Part shown: one piece after another, positions 27,555 through 36,592 of the stretch
Position numbering within the stretch: the stretch's first letter is position 1
Layout of the letters: each line of letters begins with the position of its first letter
From: Armatimonadota bacterium
Lineage (GTDB): Bacteria > Armatimonadota > Fimbriimonadia > Fimbriimonadales > Fimbriimonadaceae
Assembly: GCA_027451905.1 (NCBI GenBank)
Contig: DAIDHV010000002.1
Span: 372,001-436,000 of the forward strand
DNA: 64,000 bases
Reading direction: 5' to 3'
Notes under the pieces: generated by a model
Database searches by the model: none
What the model saw: the letters and a program-made list of their open reading frames with translations, nothing else
What the model was told of the DNA's origin: nothing
Translations under genes and position numbers: made by a program

Positions 27555-28142
27555 TTAGTAGCTCAAACCTGCTAAGTAGTTTTTGATGGCTACCGCATCG
27601 GACTCGCTTATCTTCGCACCGGCACGCTTCAAATCCGAGATAAAGTAATCTTCATCTGCGGGTTGAGTTTTATCTGGAAATCCCATATTCGTCATCTTTC
27701 CGTTCTTATCCAAATCGTTTGGGCTAAGGCAGGTCGCCAAAACTTTTCCTTTCGGGCTTAGAAATAGCCAATAAGGGATTCCCATGTTCACTCCTTTGTA
27801 AGTCGTCAACATTGTTTGCCATCCGGCATTCTCTAATCCTTGATTGGGCTTCGATTCCATCCCGTCAATATGAACCACCACAAAATTCTTCTTGAAAATG
27901 GGTGCGAGGGTCGGATCTGCTAAGAGGGCGTCCATCCTATGGCACCAGATGCACCAAGAGGCGTGGAAGATCAAAAAAACACTCTTGTGTTCTTTGGCAG
28001 CTTTGGCTTCCGCATTTTTGAGCAAGGTCTTGGCGCTGGGAACAGGTGAAGTTCCACTGCCGCTCACTGCAGACTGGGCAAGGGCCATAGAAGCAGAGAC
28101 AGCCAACGCTGCCGCCGTGATGAATTTAACTGAATGTTTCAT
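27555..28142 (-). CDS. Exported thioredoxin-fold protein
   Basis: 195 residues with a signal peptide (MKHSVKFITAAALAVSASMA, cleaved after LAQ). The redox motif is C-I-W-C in FHASWCIWCHRM, followed by the cis-Pro region GIPYWLFLSPKGK. This is the thioredoxin_7/DsbD-gamma-like class, likely a periplasmic thiol reductase. Monocistronic. Confidence 0.8.
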   Translation of the reverse strand: MKHSVKFITAAALAVSASMALAQSAVSGSGTSPVPSAKTLLKNAEAKAAKEHKSVFLIFHASWCIWCHRMDALLADPTLAPIFKKNFVVVHIDGMESKPNQGLENAGWQTMLTTYKGVNMGIPYWLFLSPKGKVLATCLSPNDLDKNGKMTNMGFPDKTQPADEDYFISDLKRAGAKISESDAVAIKNYLAGLSY

Positions 28143-28327
28143 AAGTCTTTTGACGTTACCGCATCGTAGGAGGTTTCAGAATAGTGACTCTTGATCCAGC
28201 GGCCAAGCCTGGATTTCCATCTTGCTGAACGAGTTAAAGTGAGCACCAAAATTGGAAGTGCTCCCTTTGTGCAGAGCGAGTTTCAATCACTAGCCAGAAC
28301 AATACGGCCTTAGAAAATCAAGAAAAC

Positions 28328-29212
28328 CTAATGTTTTCGTGAGACGGCAAATTGGGCAATCTGGAAGAGAGGAGGGGATTCGATACCCTGAGATTGCAAG
28401 GCTCCGATGGCACGAGATATCGCATCTTTTGCTAACTCTTCCGATCGGTCAACTCCATAAACCGCAGGAAAGGTTTGCTTTCCTGCATGCCGATCATTGC
28501 CGACCGGCTTGCCAAGCTGCTCTTCAGTCGACGTCTCATTCAGGATATCATCTGCAATCTGAAAGGCAAGCCCCAGATCGGCACCATAAGCCTTTAAGGC
28601 TGTCACTTGAAGGTTGGTACCGCCGCCTAACAATCCCCCCATTGCGCACGTTGCGGCAAACAGTGCTCCTGTTTTTCTGGGATGGATGTAATCAATCGCC
28701 TCTGTACTTGCCGCCTCACCCTCCATCACCACATCAACATATTCGCCACCAACCAAACCGTCTCTGCCCACCGCCTGACTTAACAATAAAACGGATTGAG
28801 TAACCCTCGCCGGCTCTGCCTTGATGGAAGAGAGGGTTTCATAGGCAAGGGCAAAAAGGGCATCACCGGCGAGAATTGCCGTCATTTCATCAAACGCCTT
28901 ATGAAGAGTGGGGCGGCCCCGTCGAAGATCATCGTTGTCAATGGCGGGCAGGTCATCATGGATCAGCGAAAAGGCATGGACCATTTCAATGGCGCACCCT
29001 GCATCGATTGCCGAAAACGGATCTCCACCGACCGCTTCCGCGCTAGCCAGTGCTAAAATGGGACGCAATCGCTTGCCTGAAGAAAGCAAGGAGTAGCGCA
29101 TGGCCTCCGAGAGCCGCTCACTTGGTCCTGACTTCAACTGGCACAGTAAATCTAACCTTGATTCGATGGCAGACAGCCAGCTGCGAGGGACCTCTTCTAA
29201 TCCTGCAAACAT
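28328..29212 (-). CDS. ispA: Short-chain polyprenyl diphosphate synthase (farnesyl/geranylgeranyl type)
   Basis: About 294 residues from ATG 29212 (GTG at 29218 is possible). It condenses IPP with allylic diphosphates. The first Asp-rich motif is HDDLPAIDNDDLRRG (DDxxxxD, the bacterial type II FPPS form). The second reads IADDILNETS, where the usual fifth position Asp of DDxxD is Asn. Other landmarks are SSGKRLRPILAL and GKPVGNDRHAGKQTFPA. The Asn change is conservative but worth noting. Gene name by family; product length is not certain. Confidence 0.85.
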   Translation of the reverse strand: MFAGLEEVPRSWLSAIESRLDLLCQLKSGPSERLSEAMRYSLLSSGKRLRPILALASAEAVGGDPFSAIDAGCAIEMVHAFSLIHDDLPAIDNDDLRRGRPTLHKAFDEMTAILAGDALFALAYETLSSIKAEPARVTQSVLLLSQAVGRDGLVGGEYVDVVMEGEAASTEAIDYIHPRKTGALFAATCAMGGLLGGGTNLQVTALKAYGADLGLAFQIADDILNETSTEEQLGKPVGNDRHAGKQTFPAVYGVDRSEELAKDAISRAIGALQSQGIESPPLFQIAQFAVSRKH

Positions 29213-29312
29213 TCTCACTATAGATTAACTCTAAGGGCTCGTAAAAAATCAGCAATATTGAGGATCTGAGCTAGGCTTAAAAGTCAAGTTTTGATGCGCC
29301 GCTAACTTGCCG

Positions 29313-29723
29313 TTAATGGCTGATCATGGCTATTCCAAGAAAAATAGCAAAGATAATGGCAGATATCCCAATGCAAACCATAAAGATTTGGCCGGCAAAA
29401 CCTGCATCTCTTAATGAATGTAAAAAGACAAAGACATTCCCTTTTCTTCCCACATAATCTGGGGTTGCCGCAACTGTTGGCCGTGATTCTAGTTCGGTGA
29501 TTCGGCGTTCTAACCTCAAAATCTGAAGTTCTGACCTAACCGTATCAATTGATTTACCGGTTGCCTCCGCAACCGATTTCAAAGTCAGTTCGTCAAACCC
29601 AGGCTGATCAAAGGCTAACCTAGAAACCAATTCTCGCGTGTCCGCCGACGTGTTTGAAGAGGGATCTTGGGGATGAAATACCGGTGGCTTTGGGCCAGTG
29701 TCAGTTGTATAGGTTTGCCTCAT
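29313..29723 (-). CDS. Small protein with HTH-like region and C-terminal membrane segment
   Basis: 136 residues. The middle (LTLKSVAEATGKSIDTVRSEL, then a helix) resembles a helix-turn-helix or a short coiled segment (RLERRITELES). The C-terminus has a hydrophobic helix (GQIFMVCIGISAIIFAIFLGIAM). Function not recognised; possibly a membrane-tethered regulator. Confidence 0.45.
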   Translation of the reverse strand: MRQTYTTDTGPKPPVFHPQDPSSNTSADTRELVSRLAFDQPGFDELTLKSVAEATGKSIDTVRSELQILRLERRITELESRPTVAATPDYVGRKGNVFVFLHSLRDAGFAGQIFMVCIGISAIIFAIFLGIAMISH

Positions 29724-29858
29724 CGGTCTAAATTATAAGCGAGAATTTGCCACATTTCTTTTCATTTTCTCAAGAATTTAGTCACTTGTACCCATAGAAA
29801 CTCAGAAACTTCTCAGTAGATCGCCACAGATGGCATCAAAATCTACGTTTAGATAGAA

Positions 29859-30929
29859 GTGAAGTCTTCTTTACTTCTCAGCTATTCTGATCGCATTTTG
29901 TCGGATTGGAAACAGCTTTATAAAAGTGCAGAAAACCCTCACTTCTTCCAATCCCCAGAGTGGGTTCTTAGTTGGGTGCAACAAAAGGGGCATCAAAAGA
30001 GATTGAAGTTTCTGGCCCATTACGAGGGCCAAGATTTAGCGGCTCTGATTCCGCTAACTCAATCGGGAGTTTGGCTACGCCCAGCTGCGGCTGGTCCCTC
30101 CGATTACCTGTCCCCGCTGGCAATCAACAATTCTGGATTTCAGCCAATCACAAACCAAATGTTGGAAGTTGCTAAACACCAACCCTTTCTCCTTCCTCGC
30201 CAACTTCAGCCAATCACCCAGCACATTGACGCCGAGCACCTCAAAGTGACTCAATACCAAGAGGATCAGTCTTATCAAGTCCAGTTCATCGGTAACTATC
30301 AATCGTATTTAGAAGGGCTCAGCAAGAGTTTGAGGTACGACCTTAAAAAGGCAGAAAAGTGCGAAGCACTTCAAATCAAAAACTACCGCGGACTCAAGTC
30401 ACTAGAAGTCTTGGACCTTTTTGTGGATTTGCACCGAGCGCGGTGGAGATCACGCAAGCAGCCTGGCGCCTTCACCAACTCAAGAGTTCAATTTCATAAA
30501 CGAGCCATAAGCCAGGGACTTGATGCGGAGATCAACGTCGCCTACTTTCATCAAGTCCCGATTTCTGCGATCTACGTGCTCTATTCAGGGAAGACGGCCT
30601 ATTTCTACCAATCCGGAACGCTTCCTGCCAAATTGTCTCCATGCCCATCGGTGTCATGTGGATCGGCTCTCATTGCCAATGCAATTCATCGAACCAGCGA
30701 AGAAGGGCTTTCGACTTTTGACTTCATGAGAGGATGTGAGCCCTACAAGATGAGGTGGAAACCCAACCAAACAACGTCGATCTATACGGTGCTTATGACT
30801 CCTCGATCGCGCCTTGGGGAACTAAGTGAGTTTATATCTCTGCGCGCGCTCTATGCAGAAAAGCTAATCCGGAATCGGTTAGAAGGCACCGCTACCGCTC
30901 TCCAAGCCGTCACCACGATCTACCTTTAA
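29859..30929 (+). CDS. GNAT-fold acetyltransferase, CelD/FemAB-like
   Basis: 356 residues, GTG start. The N-terminal part carries FFQSPEWVLSWVQQ, typical of this group. The C-terminal GNAT_6 domain includes SLRYDLKKAEKCE, LHRARWRSRKQPGAF and the strand-helix YQSGTLPAKLSPCPSVSCGS, FDFMRGCEPYKMRWKP. Relatives act in extracellular polysaccharide or cell-wall modification. It stands alone between unrelated genes, so no substrate is suggested. Confidence 0.7.
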   Translation: MKSSLLLSYSDRILSDWKQLYKSAENPHFFQSPEWVLSWVQQKGHQKRLKFLAHYEGQDLAALIPLTQSGVWLRPAAAGPSDYLSPLAINNSGFQPITNQMLEVAKHQPFLLPRQLQPITQHIDAEHLKVTQYQEDQSYQVQFIGNYQSYLEGLSKSLRYDLKKAEKCEALQIKNYRGLKSLEVLDLFVDLHRARWRSRKQPGAFTNSRVQFHKRAISQGLDAEINVAYFHQVPISAIYVLYSGKTAYFYQSGTLPAKLSPCPSVSCGSALIANAIHRTSEEGLSTFDFMRGCEPYKMRWKPNQTTSIYTVLMTPRSRLGELSEFISLRALYAEKLIRNRLEGTATALQAVTTIYL

Positions 30930-30975
30930 TCCTCTTGCTACTGGGTCCAGAAAGAGCGTCAGCACCCGCTTAAGC

Positions 30976-31485
30976 CTATTCAACGAGATCTTCAATAAGG
31001 ATGAACTGCACGTGAGATTGGCGATCAACCGCTAGCCGAAAGACTTCGACACTAACCTGAGGGTAAGCAGCTTTGATTTTTGCTTTCGCGGCGAGGGCGT
31101 CTTCAATCTGCTTTTTAGCCATTTCAACCCCCGTAAGATCAGGATGAACTCGAAAATAGTCCCCACAAACTGCCGCTTCCGGACCATCTCCTGCTGCTCC
31201 ATGGAAAATCAAGACCGCCTTCTTAAGGAGATGGGCTTCAATCATAAACGATACTTCTGCCCAAACTTGGCTTGATCGGCTTTTGTATTCATTCTGATCG
31301 CCAACTGCCAGCGCGCCAGGTCCGCCAGGAATGAAAACTCGGTCGTAGTTTGTTGTGCCTAAATGTTCCTCTAAGAACTTGTCTTGATACTCCTGAATTC
31401 GCCCGTCCGAGCAGGCTAAAACGACGGCCTTGGGAAGGTCGGGAAGCCACTTATTGTACGAATAATTTTTCGCGAAAAATTTCAC
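30976..31485 (-). CDS. Beta-carbonic-anhydrase-like protein with an incomplete zinc site
   Basis: 169 residues, GTG start. The N-terminal VVLACSDGRIQEY fits the beta-CA motif C-x-D-x-R, and FIPGGPGALAVGDQ matches the following loop. The second zinc motif H-x-x-C appears as FHGAAGDG, so the Cys ligand is missing, and a Cys nine residues later (VCGDYF) cannot replace it in the known geometry. It may be catalytically inactive or have another function. Confidence 0.6.
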   Translation of the reverse strand: MKFFAKNYSYNKWLPDLPKAVVLACSDGRIQEYQDKFLEEHLGTTNYDRVFIPGGPGALAVGDQNEYKSRSSQVWAEVSFMIEAHLLKKAVLIFHGAAGDGPEAAVCGDYFRVHPDLTGVEMAKKQIEDALAAKAKIKAAYPQVSVEVFRLAVDRQSHVQFILIEDLVE

Positions 31486-31616
31486 GTCTCACTAGATTAT
31501 GCTCAATTTCAATTCGCATTGACGTAGCCCATGCTTAAAGAGCCATAAATCCCTAGCACCCTGACAACAAATCATAGCTTCCTCAACCACAGGACAGGGT
31601 TAGTAAAATAGGATTC

Positions 31617-32234
31617 ATGTGCGCGGTTGATAAGCTCCAAACTGCTGGCGATCAAACCTTCATGAATCTCTTTAAGTTGAATTCGACAAGCCCCATCGGA
31701 CCAGTTAACCAAACTCACTACCCCATGCGCCCAAGGTTTATCATCAGAGAAGATCTCCAACTTGGAAGGTACATTTCGGAAGCCAATTGGGGTCTCATTC
31801 CATTTTGGGCCAAGGACATCAAGATTGGTAGAAATGCCTTTAATGCGAGGTTGGAATCTTTATTAGAAGGCAAACCTATGTTCAAAGCCGCTTTCAAATA
31901 TCGCAGGTGCCTTTTGCCGGCAACTTCCTATATTGAATTTCGCGCCGAGGAAGGTAAAAAAATCCCCTATGAGTTTTTCGTCGAAGGAGGCGCTCCCTAT
32001 GCCTATGCGGGGTTATGGGAAAGTTGGGATGATGGCACCGGCTCTCTTGAAAGTTGCTCGATGCTAACCACAGTTCCCAATGAACTTGCTGGCGAGTTTC
32101 ATACCAGAATGCCAGCAATTTTGAGACCTGAAGATTATGATGCTTGGCTAGACCTCAAGTCAACACCGACTCAACTCATTTCCTTAATCCATCCCTATGA
32201 CTCCTCTGTAATGGAAGCCAAAAGAGCAGGTTAG
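31617..32234 (+). CDS. yedK: SRAP (HMCES/YedK) abasic-site shielding protein
   Basis: 205 residues. Cys2 immediately after the initiator Met (MCAVDK) forms the thiazolidine crosslink with abasic sites in single-stranded DNA. Other active residues are visible: Asn in FNARLES, Glu in TSYIEFRAEE and His in FHTRMPAIL, with the WGLIPFWAKD segment of the family. It protects replication forks. The CsoR operator starts seven bases beyond the stop. Confidence 0.88.
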   Translation: MCAVDKLQTAGDQTFMNLFKLNSTSPIGPVNQTHYPMRPRFIIREDLQLGRYISEANWGLIPFWAKDIKIGRNAFNARLESLLEGKPMFKAAFKYRRCLLPATSYIEFRAEEGKKIPYEFFVEGGAPYAYAGLWESWDDGTGSLESCSMLTTVPNELAGEFHTRMPAILRPEDYDAWLDLKSTPTQLISLIHPYDSSVMEAKRAG

Positions 32235-32240
32235 CCAACT

Positions 32241-32258
32241 TATACCCTAATGGGTATA
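32241..32258 (+). promoter_or_regulatory. CsoR-type operator upstream of csoR
   Basis: TATACCCTAATGGGTATA is a perfect inverted repeat (ATACCC ... GGGTAT) nine bases before the csoR ATG, matching the form of copper-responsive CsoR sites. It overlaps a likely promoter, giving autoregulation. Confidence 0.85.
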
Positions 32259-32266
32259 ATGCCGAG

Positions 32267-32548
32267 ATGACCAAAATTGGGCTTGATCGGAGACTAGCAC
32301 GAATTGAGGGACAAGTTCGCGGACTACGCCGCATGGTTGAAGAGGATACGTATTGCAACGACATCTTAAATCAGCTGAATGCAGTGCGCTCCGCGCTGGA
32401 CCAGGTCGGAGCCGAACTGGTGGCTCGCCATGTTCAAACATGCATTTTGGGTCATGACACCAGCACAGCTCATTCTCATGCTAAAGCCATGACAACCGAT
32501 GAACTGGTGGAAGAACTGCGAGAAACACTTTCAAGGCTGATGCGGTAA
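32267..32548 (+). CDS. csoR: CsoR family copper-sensing repressor
   Basis: 93 residues, all-helical. The copper ligands of CsoR are C-H-C: Cys in EEDTYCNDILNQ, His in ARHVQTC and Cys in the same segment. The DNA-contact arginines (RRLARIEGQVRGLRRMV) are present. Without copper it should repress; binding Cu(I) releases it from the operators. It lies between two copies of the operator and 24 bases before copA. Confidence 0.92.
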   Translation: MTKIGLDRRLARIEGQVRGLRRMVEEDTYCNDILNQLNAVRSALDQVGAELVARHVQTCILGHDTSTAHSHAKAMTTDELVEELRETLSRLMR

Positions 32549-32563
32549 TACCCTATAGGGTAT
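32548..32563 (+). promoter_or_regulatory. Second CsoR-type operator, upstream of copA
   Basis: ATACCCTATAGGGTAT is a perfect palindrome overlapping the csoR stop codon, with the same half-site as the upstream operator. It suggests that copA is also controlled independently of the csoR promoter. Confidence 0.85.
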
Positions 32564-32572
32564 ATTGAGAGG

Positions 32573-34918
32573 ATGGACCAAATTGCAGAGCACGAAAAGA
32601 GTAACAATCAAAGCACTCTCCAAGAGATCACTTTAGATATTCATGGCATGCATTGTGCAAGTTGTGTTCTTAGGGTTGAGAACGCCCTCCGCGCGGTTAA
32701 TGGCGTTCAAGATGTCAACGTCAATCTTATTTCAAATACGGCAAAGGTCAAGGGCACCGATCAAGCCATACCGCAAAAGCTGATTGAAGCGGTTGATAAA
32801 GTTGGATACGATTCGTCCATTCATGTGTCGCCGCTTCACAAGCTGAACTCTCTGGGCCAGCTTCCGACGGCTGAACCAGGGATGAACGCCAATGTGGCAC
32901 AAAAGCCTCCCGATTCAGGCCAACACGCCGATTGGGACCATGAACATAGCCCTCACGATGCTGCTCCGATGGAACCTTCTGGCCACTCCCATGGCAACGG
33001 CTCAGATTTCAAACCGAGAGGGCTTATCTTTCCCTCTGCTTTCTCAATCTTAGGGGCTCTGATGAGCCTTCTCTGGCCCCAATCCGTCATCATTGTCCCC
33101 GCGTTGACGGGGCTCTTAGCCGGCATTGTTATCTTTAAGTTCGGAAAGAAGATCTTGATATCTGCGTGGAAGTCGGTTTTGCACTTCAGCCCGGGAATGG
33201 ACTCTCTTATTGCAGCAGGAACCCTTGCCGCGTTTGCTTCCGGGTTCTTTCAGCTGTTGAAACTCAAGGCGGGAATGTCAGATTTTGAAGTCGGATCTGT
33301 CATCATGACTTTTCAACTCATCGGCAGGGTCTTAGAAACCAAGTCTCGAGGATCGCTAGCGTCTTCTGTCTCCGGCTTACTGAGCCAACTTCCCCCTTAT
33401 GCAACAAGGATTAAGGATGGAGAAGAAGAAAATATTGCGGTTGACGAGTTGCAAATTGGCGACATATTGGTTGTGAGGCCCGGACAATCTTTTGCCGCCG
33501 ATGGATCCGTCCTATCCGGCAAGTCCCACGCTAACGAGGCATTAGTGACCGGTGAATCTATGCCCGTATCCAAGGAAGCGGGAGACAAGGTCATCCAAGG
33601 ATCCATAAACGGACCCGGCCTGCTTCAGGTCCGAGTCGAGAAGCCAGGTTCAGGGTCAACCCTTGCCCTAATTGCAGAAGCGATTAGCAATGCTCAATCC
33701 TCGAAGATTCCGCTGCAGCGCATGGCAGATGCCATCGCCAGCTGGTTTGTTCCCAGCGTGTTTGTAGCCGCCCTTGCGGCGATTGCCATTTTCTTAGTTC
33801 GAGGTGCTCCTGCTTGGGATGCGATCACGGTTGGGATTTCAGTCCTAGTTGTCGCATGCCCCTGCGCTCTCGGTGTGGCGATTCCCGCCGCCATTGCGGT
33901 GGCAAGCGCCAAGGCTGCAGACCATGGCATCTTGTATCGGGATGCTGCCTCGTTGGAAAGTTCCGCAAATCTAAGCGAAATCCTTTTTGACAAGACTGGC
34001 ACTTTGACCCAAGGAACTCCTTCTCTGACCGATACAATCTTGTTGAATCAAGGCACTCCTTATGATTTGCAGCTTGCTTCCGCAGCAGAATATGGTTCAG
34101 AACATCCCATTGCAATTGCGATTCGAACGGGAATTACAACCGATCTTAAACCTGATGCAGGCTCCTTTATAGCTTATGGAGGCAAGGGCGTCCAAGCCAT
34201 AATTCACGGAAGCTCCGTATTAGTTGGAAGTCCAAGTTTGTTAGAGGACCAGGGAATAAGCCTAAGCCCAGAGTCTCTCAGCCAAGCTCAAGCACTCTTT
34301 GCAAGTGGCAAAACGGTTAGCTTTGCGGCAGTAGACGGGCGCTTATGCGCCATCCTTGCGATTGCCGACGAACTGCGCGAAGAGGCTCCCGAAGCGATCC
34401 GCAGCCTTAAGAGCCTAGGTGTCAAACCTGCTCTTCTCACTGGTGACAATCAGTTGGCTGCCAACGCGGTGGCTCTGGCGCTAGGAATCGAGGATATCAT
34501 GGCAGAGGCAAGCCCCAACCAAAAACTAGAGGAAATCACCAAGAGAGTCAACAAGAAAACGTCCAAGCAGCTGGTTGCCATGGTAGGTGACGGCATCAAT
34601 GACGCCCCCGCACTGGCCCTAGCCGATGTTGGTATTGCCATGGGGCAAGGAACCGACGCCGCGATTGGAGCCGCTTCCGTCACCCTGCTTCGCGCTGATT
34701 TAAGGGCAATCCCCACCATGATCCGCCTTAGCCGCGCAACCCGAATAGTCATTATGCAAAACCTATACTGGGCTTTTGGATACAATGCCCTTATGCTGGC
34801 GTTTGCCATGACCGGCCACCTTAGCCCCATGTTTGCTTCGGGGGCAATGGCAATCTCTAGCTTAACCGTGGTTCTCAACGCCCAGAGACTGCGCCGGTTT
34901 GACCATATGCCCCAATAA
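32573..34918 (+). CDS. copA: Cu(I)-translocating P1B-type ATPase
   Basis: 781 residues. An N-terminal heavy-metal-associated domain (GMHCASC) is followed by a His-rich linker (ADWDHEHSPHDAAPMEPSGH). The P-type core has the phosphatase loop VTGESMPVSKE, the ion-binding CPC in ACPCALG, phosphorylation site DKTGTLTQG, SEHP and the hinge GDGINDAPALA. It pumps copper out of the cytoplasm. The GAGAGG immediately before ATG is closer than usual for a Shine-Dalgarno. Operon and operator place it under CsoR. Confidence 0.94.
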   Translation: MDQIAEHEKSNNQSTLQEITLDIHGMHCASCVLRVENALRAVNGVQDVNVNLISNTAKVKGTDQAIPQKLIEAVDKVGYDSSIHVSPLHKLNSLGQLPTAEPGMNANVAQKPPDSGQHADWDHEHSPHDAAPMEPSGHSHGNGSDFKPRGLIFPSAFSILGALMSLLWPQSVIIVPALTGLLAGIVIFKFGKKILISAWKSVLHFSPGMDSLIAAGTLAAFASGFFQLLKLKAGMSDFEVGSVIMTFQLIGRVLETKSRGSLASSVSGLLSQLPPYATRIKDGEEENIAVDELQIGDILVVRPGQSFAADGSVLSGKSHANEALVTGESMPVSKEAGDKVIQGSINGPGLLQVRVEKPGSGSTLALIAEAISNAQSSKIPLQRMADAIASWFVPSVFVAALAAIAIFLVRGAPAWDAITVGISVLVVACPCALGVAIPAAIAVASAKAADHGILYRDAASLESSANLSEILFDKTGTLTQGTPSLTDTILLNQGTPYDLQLASAAEYGSEHPIAIAIRTGITTDLKPDAGSFIAYGGKGVQAIIHGSSVLVGSPSLLEDQGISLSPESLSQAQALFASGKTVSFAAVDGRLCAILAIADELREEAPEAIRSLKSLGVKPALLTGDNQLAANAVALALGIEDIMAEASPNQKLEEITKRVNKKTSKQLVAMVGDGINDAPALALADVGIAMGQGTDAAIGAASVTLLRADLRAIPTMIRLSRATRIVIMQNLYWAFGYNALMLAFAMTGHLSPMFASGAMAISSLTVVLNAQRLRRFDHMPQ

Positions 34919-35026
34919 TGCCGACAGTTTTTAGTCAAAATCTTATGATGCTTGATCATAGGAAGCGTTCCGATGAAAAAAATATAAACTTTCTTGCGTA
35001 ATCACTAATAAATTGGCTTGGGTGAA

Positions 35027-35068
35027 AGCTGTTTGAAGTTCACCACCGAACTTCAAACAAGCTAGAAT
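35027..35068 (+). promoter_or_regulatory. Large palindrome over a probable promoter
   Basis: GTTTGAAGTTC (35031-35041) and GAACTTCAAAC (35048-35058) form a perfect 11-base inverted repeat around a six-base spacer. They are flanked by AGCT on both sides. A -10-like TAGAAT lies at 35063-35068, and a weak -35 (TTCACC) falls inside the palindrome. This geometry suits an operator controlling the DUF1800 gene, since no T-run follows. Confidence 0.6.
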
Positions 35069-35097
35069 AGCAACAAGGCATGAAGCAAGGAACAACG

Positions 35098-36567
35098 ATG
35101 GCTCTCTCTGAACGACAAAAAATTTCTCACCTCTTGCGTAGATTAGGGCTTGGAGCCGGAGAAATTGAACTTCAAACTTACCTGCCTTTGGGGGTGGAAG
35201 GCACCATTGACCGCCTGATTAACTACGAAAATGTTGAGTCTGGCATCACTATGCTTCCCTACCAAATGTCGGTTGACAAACCCGATTCGCCCCCCAACCT
35301 AGACTCTTACATTGCAAGCATGTGGTGGACTTTCCGAATGTGGGCAACGCAGCGGCCATTAGAAGAAAAGCTGGCTTTGTTTTGGCACACCCACTTAGCA
35401 GTTGGAGCCGATAAAGTTGATTTTTCGCCCATGATGTTCGAGTACTTGGGCATCCTTCGACGTCGGCAGATGGGCAGATTTGCGGATCTGCTCAAAGATG
35501 TGTCCATCTCCGGTGCCATGCTGCGCTATTTGGACGGTGACCACTCGATTGCCAACCGATCAAACGAGAACTTCGCCAGGGAAGTGATGGAGCTTTTTAC
35601 GATGGGGATTGGCAACTACACCGAACATGACGTTCATGAAGCGGCAAGAATTTGTACCGGATTTGGTCTTTCCTATCCCATTTTTGAAGACAACGGCCAA
35701 AAGTATGATTTACGGGTCCGAAGCTTTTTAGAATCTGGAATCCCCTTGGCAGGTGGATTTTGGAGTTACGCCCTTCATGATCAAGGGAACAAAACGATTC
35801 TGGGTCAATCTGGCGCCTTCACCCCGAATGATTTCATGGAAATCCTATGCAAAGAGCCAGCTACTGCCAAAAGAATTGGCACCAAATTCTTTGAGTTTTT
35901 TGCCTATAATCGGCCCAGCCAAGCCATTCAAGAACACATGGGAAGCCTGTTCAAAAAGCACGATGGCAATTCCAAAAAAATCCTCCTAGATTTAGTGCAA
36001 ATGGATGAGTTTTGGTCGGATAAGGCGGTGCGGGGAATCTACAAGAGCCCCGTCGATTTTTGTATTGCCCTGTTCCGTCAGACTGGACTGGGCGACATGA
36101 TTCGCAAAAAGCAAAACCCGCTTAGTGAAGTCACACCGATTGATCCACAGCTTAAGGGCGGCCTTTACTACTTGGTAAGCCTTTTGCAAAAGCAAGGATT
36201 GCAGCCCTTGTATCCACCCAATGTAAAAGGCTGGATTTGGGGACATCAGTGGGTTACAGCCGGATCTCTTTCCAATCGAATCCAACTGTCTTCTAGCCTG
36301 TTTTGGATGGGGAATCCTAAGCAGCGGATCGGAAACGCCACTGCCAACTTGATCCTCAAACAAAATCCGAAAAACGAGCAGGAAGTGGTTGAGCTTTTCC
36401 TCCGCCAGTTTGATGCCGACCCCGATACCGTCCACATGAAACTCCTCGTGGAGGCCTTTAACAAAGTTGGAGGCATGACCAATCTGCAAAACATCGACAA
36501 CGCTCCGGTACCTTTAACCGAACTTGCCAAACTGGCATTTTCTGCACCAGAGTTCCAATTTTGCTAG
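35098..36567 (+). CDS. DUF1800 family protein
   Basis: 489 residues from ATG 35098, supported by AAGGA six bases upstream. An in-frame ATG at 35080 would add six residues. Family landmarks are ISHLLRRLGLGAGE, RPLEEKLALFWHTHLAVG, SNENFAREVMELFTMGIGNY and YTEHDVHEAARICTGF. DUF1800 is usually encoded next to a DUF1501 protein; no such gene follows here. The role is unknown, but many members are exported or polymer-related. Confidence 0.85.
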   Translation: MALSERQKISHLLRRLGLGAGEIELQTYLPLGVEGTIDRLINYENVESGITMLPYQMSVDKPDSPPNLDSYIASMWWTFRMWATQRPLEEKLALFWHTHLAVGADKVDFSPMMFEYLGILRRRQMGRFADLLKDVSISGAMLRYLDGDHSIANRSNENFAREVMELFTMGIGNYTEHDVHEAARICTGFGLSYPIFEDNGQKYDLRVRSFLESGIPLAGGFWSYALHDQGNKTILGQSGAFTPNDFMEILCKEPATAKRIGTKFFEFFAYNRPSQAIQEHMGSLFKKHDGNSKKILLDLVQMDEFWSDKAVRGIYKSPVDFCIALFRQTGLGDMIRKKQNPLSEVTPIDPQLKGGLYYLVSLLQKQGLQPLYPPNVKGWIWGHQWVTAGSLSNRIQLSSSLFWMGNPKQRIGNATANLILKQNPKNEQEVVELFLRQFDADPDTVHMKLLVEAFNKVGGMTNLQNIDNAPVPLTELAKLAFSAPEFQFC

Positions 36568-36592
36568 GTCAAAGCTTAACTGCTATCCCAGG

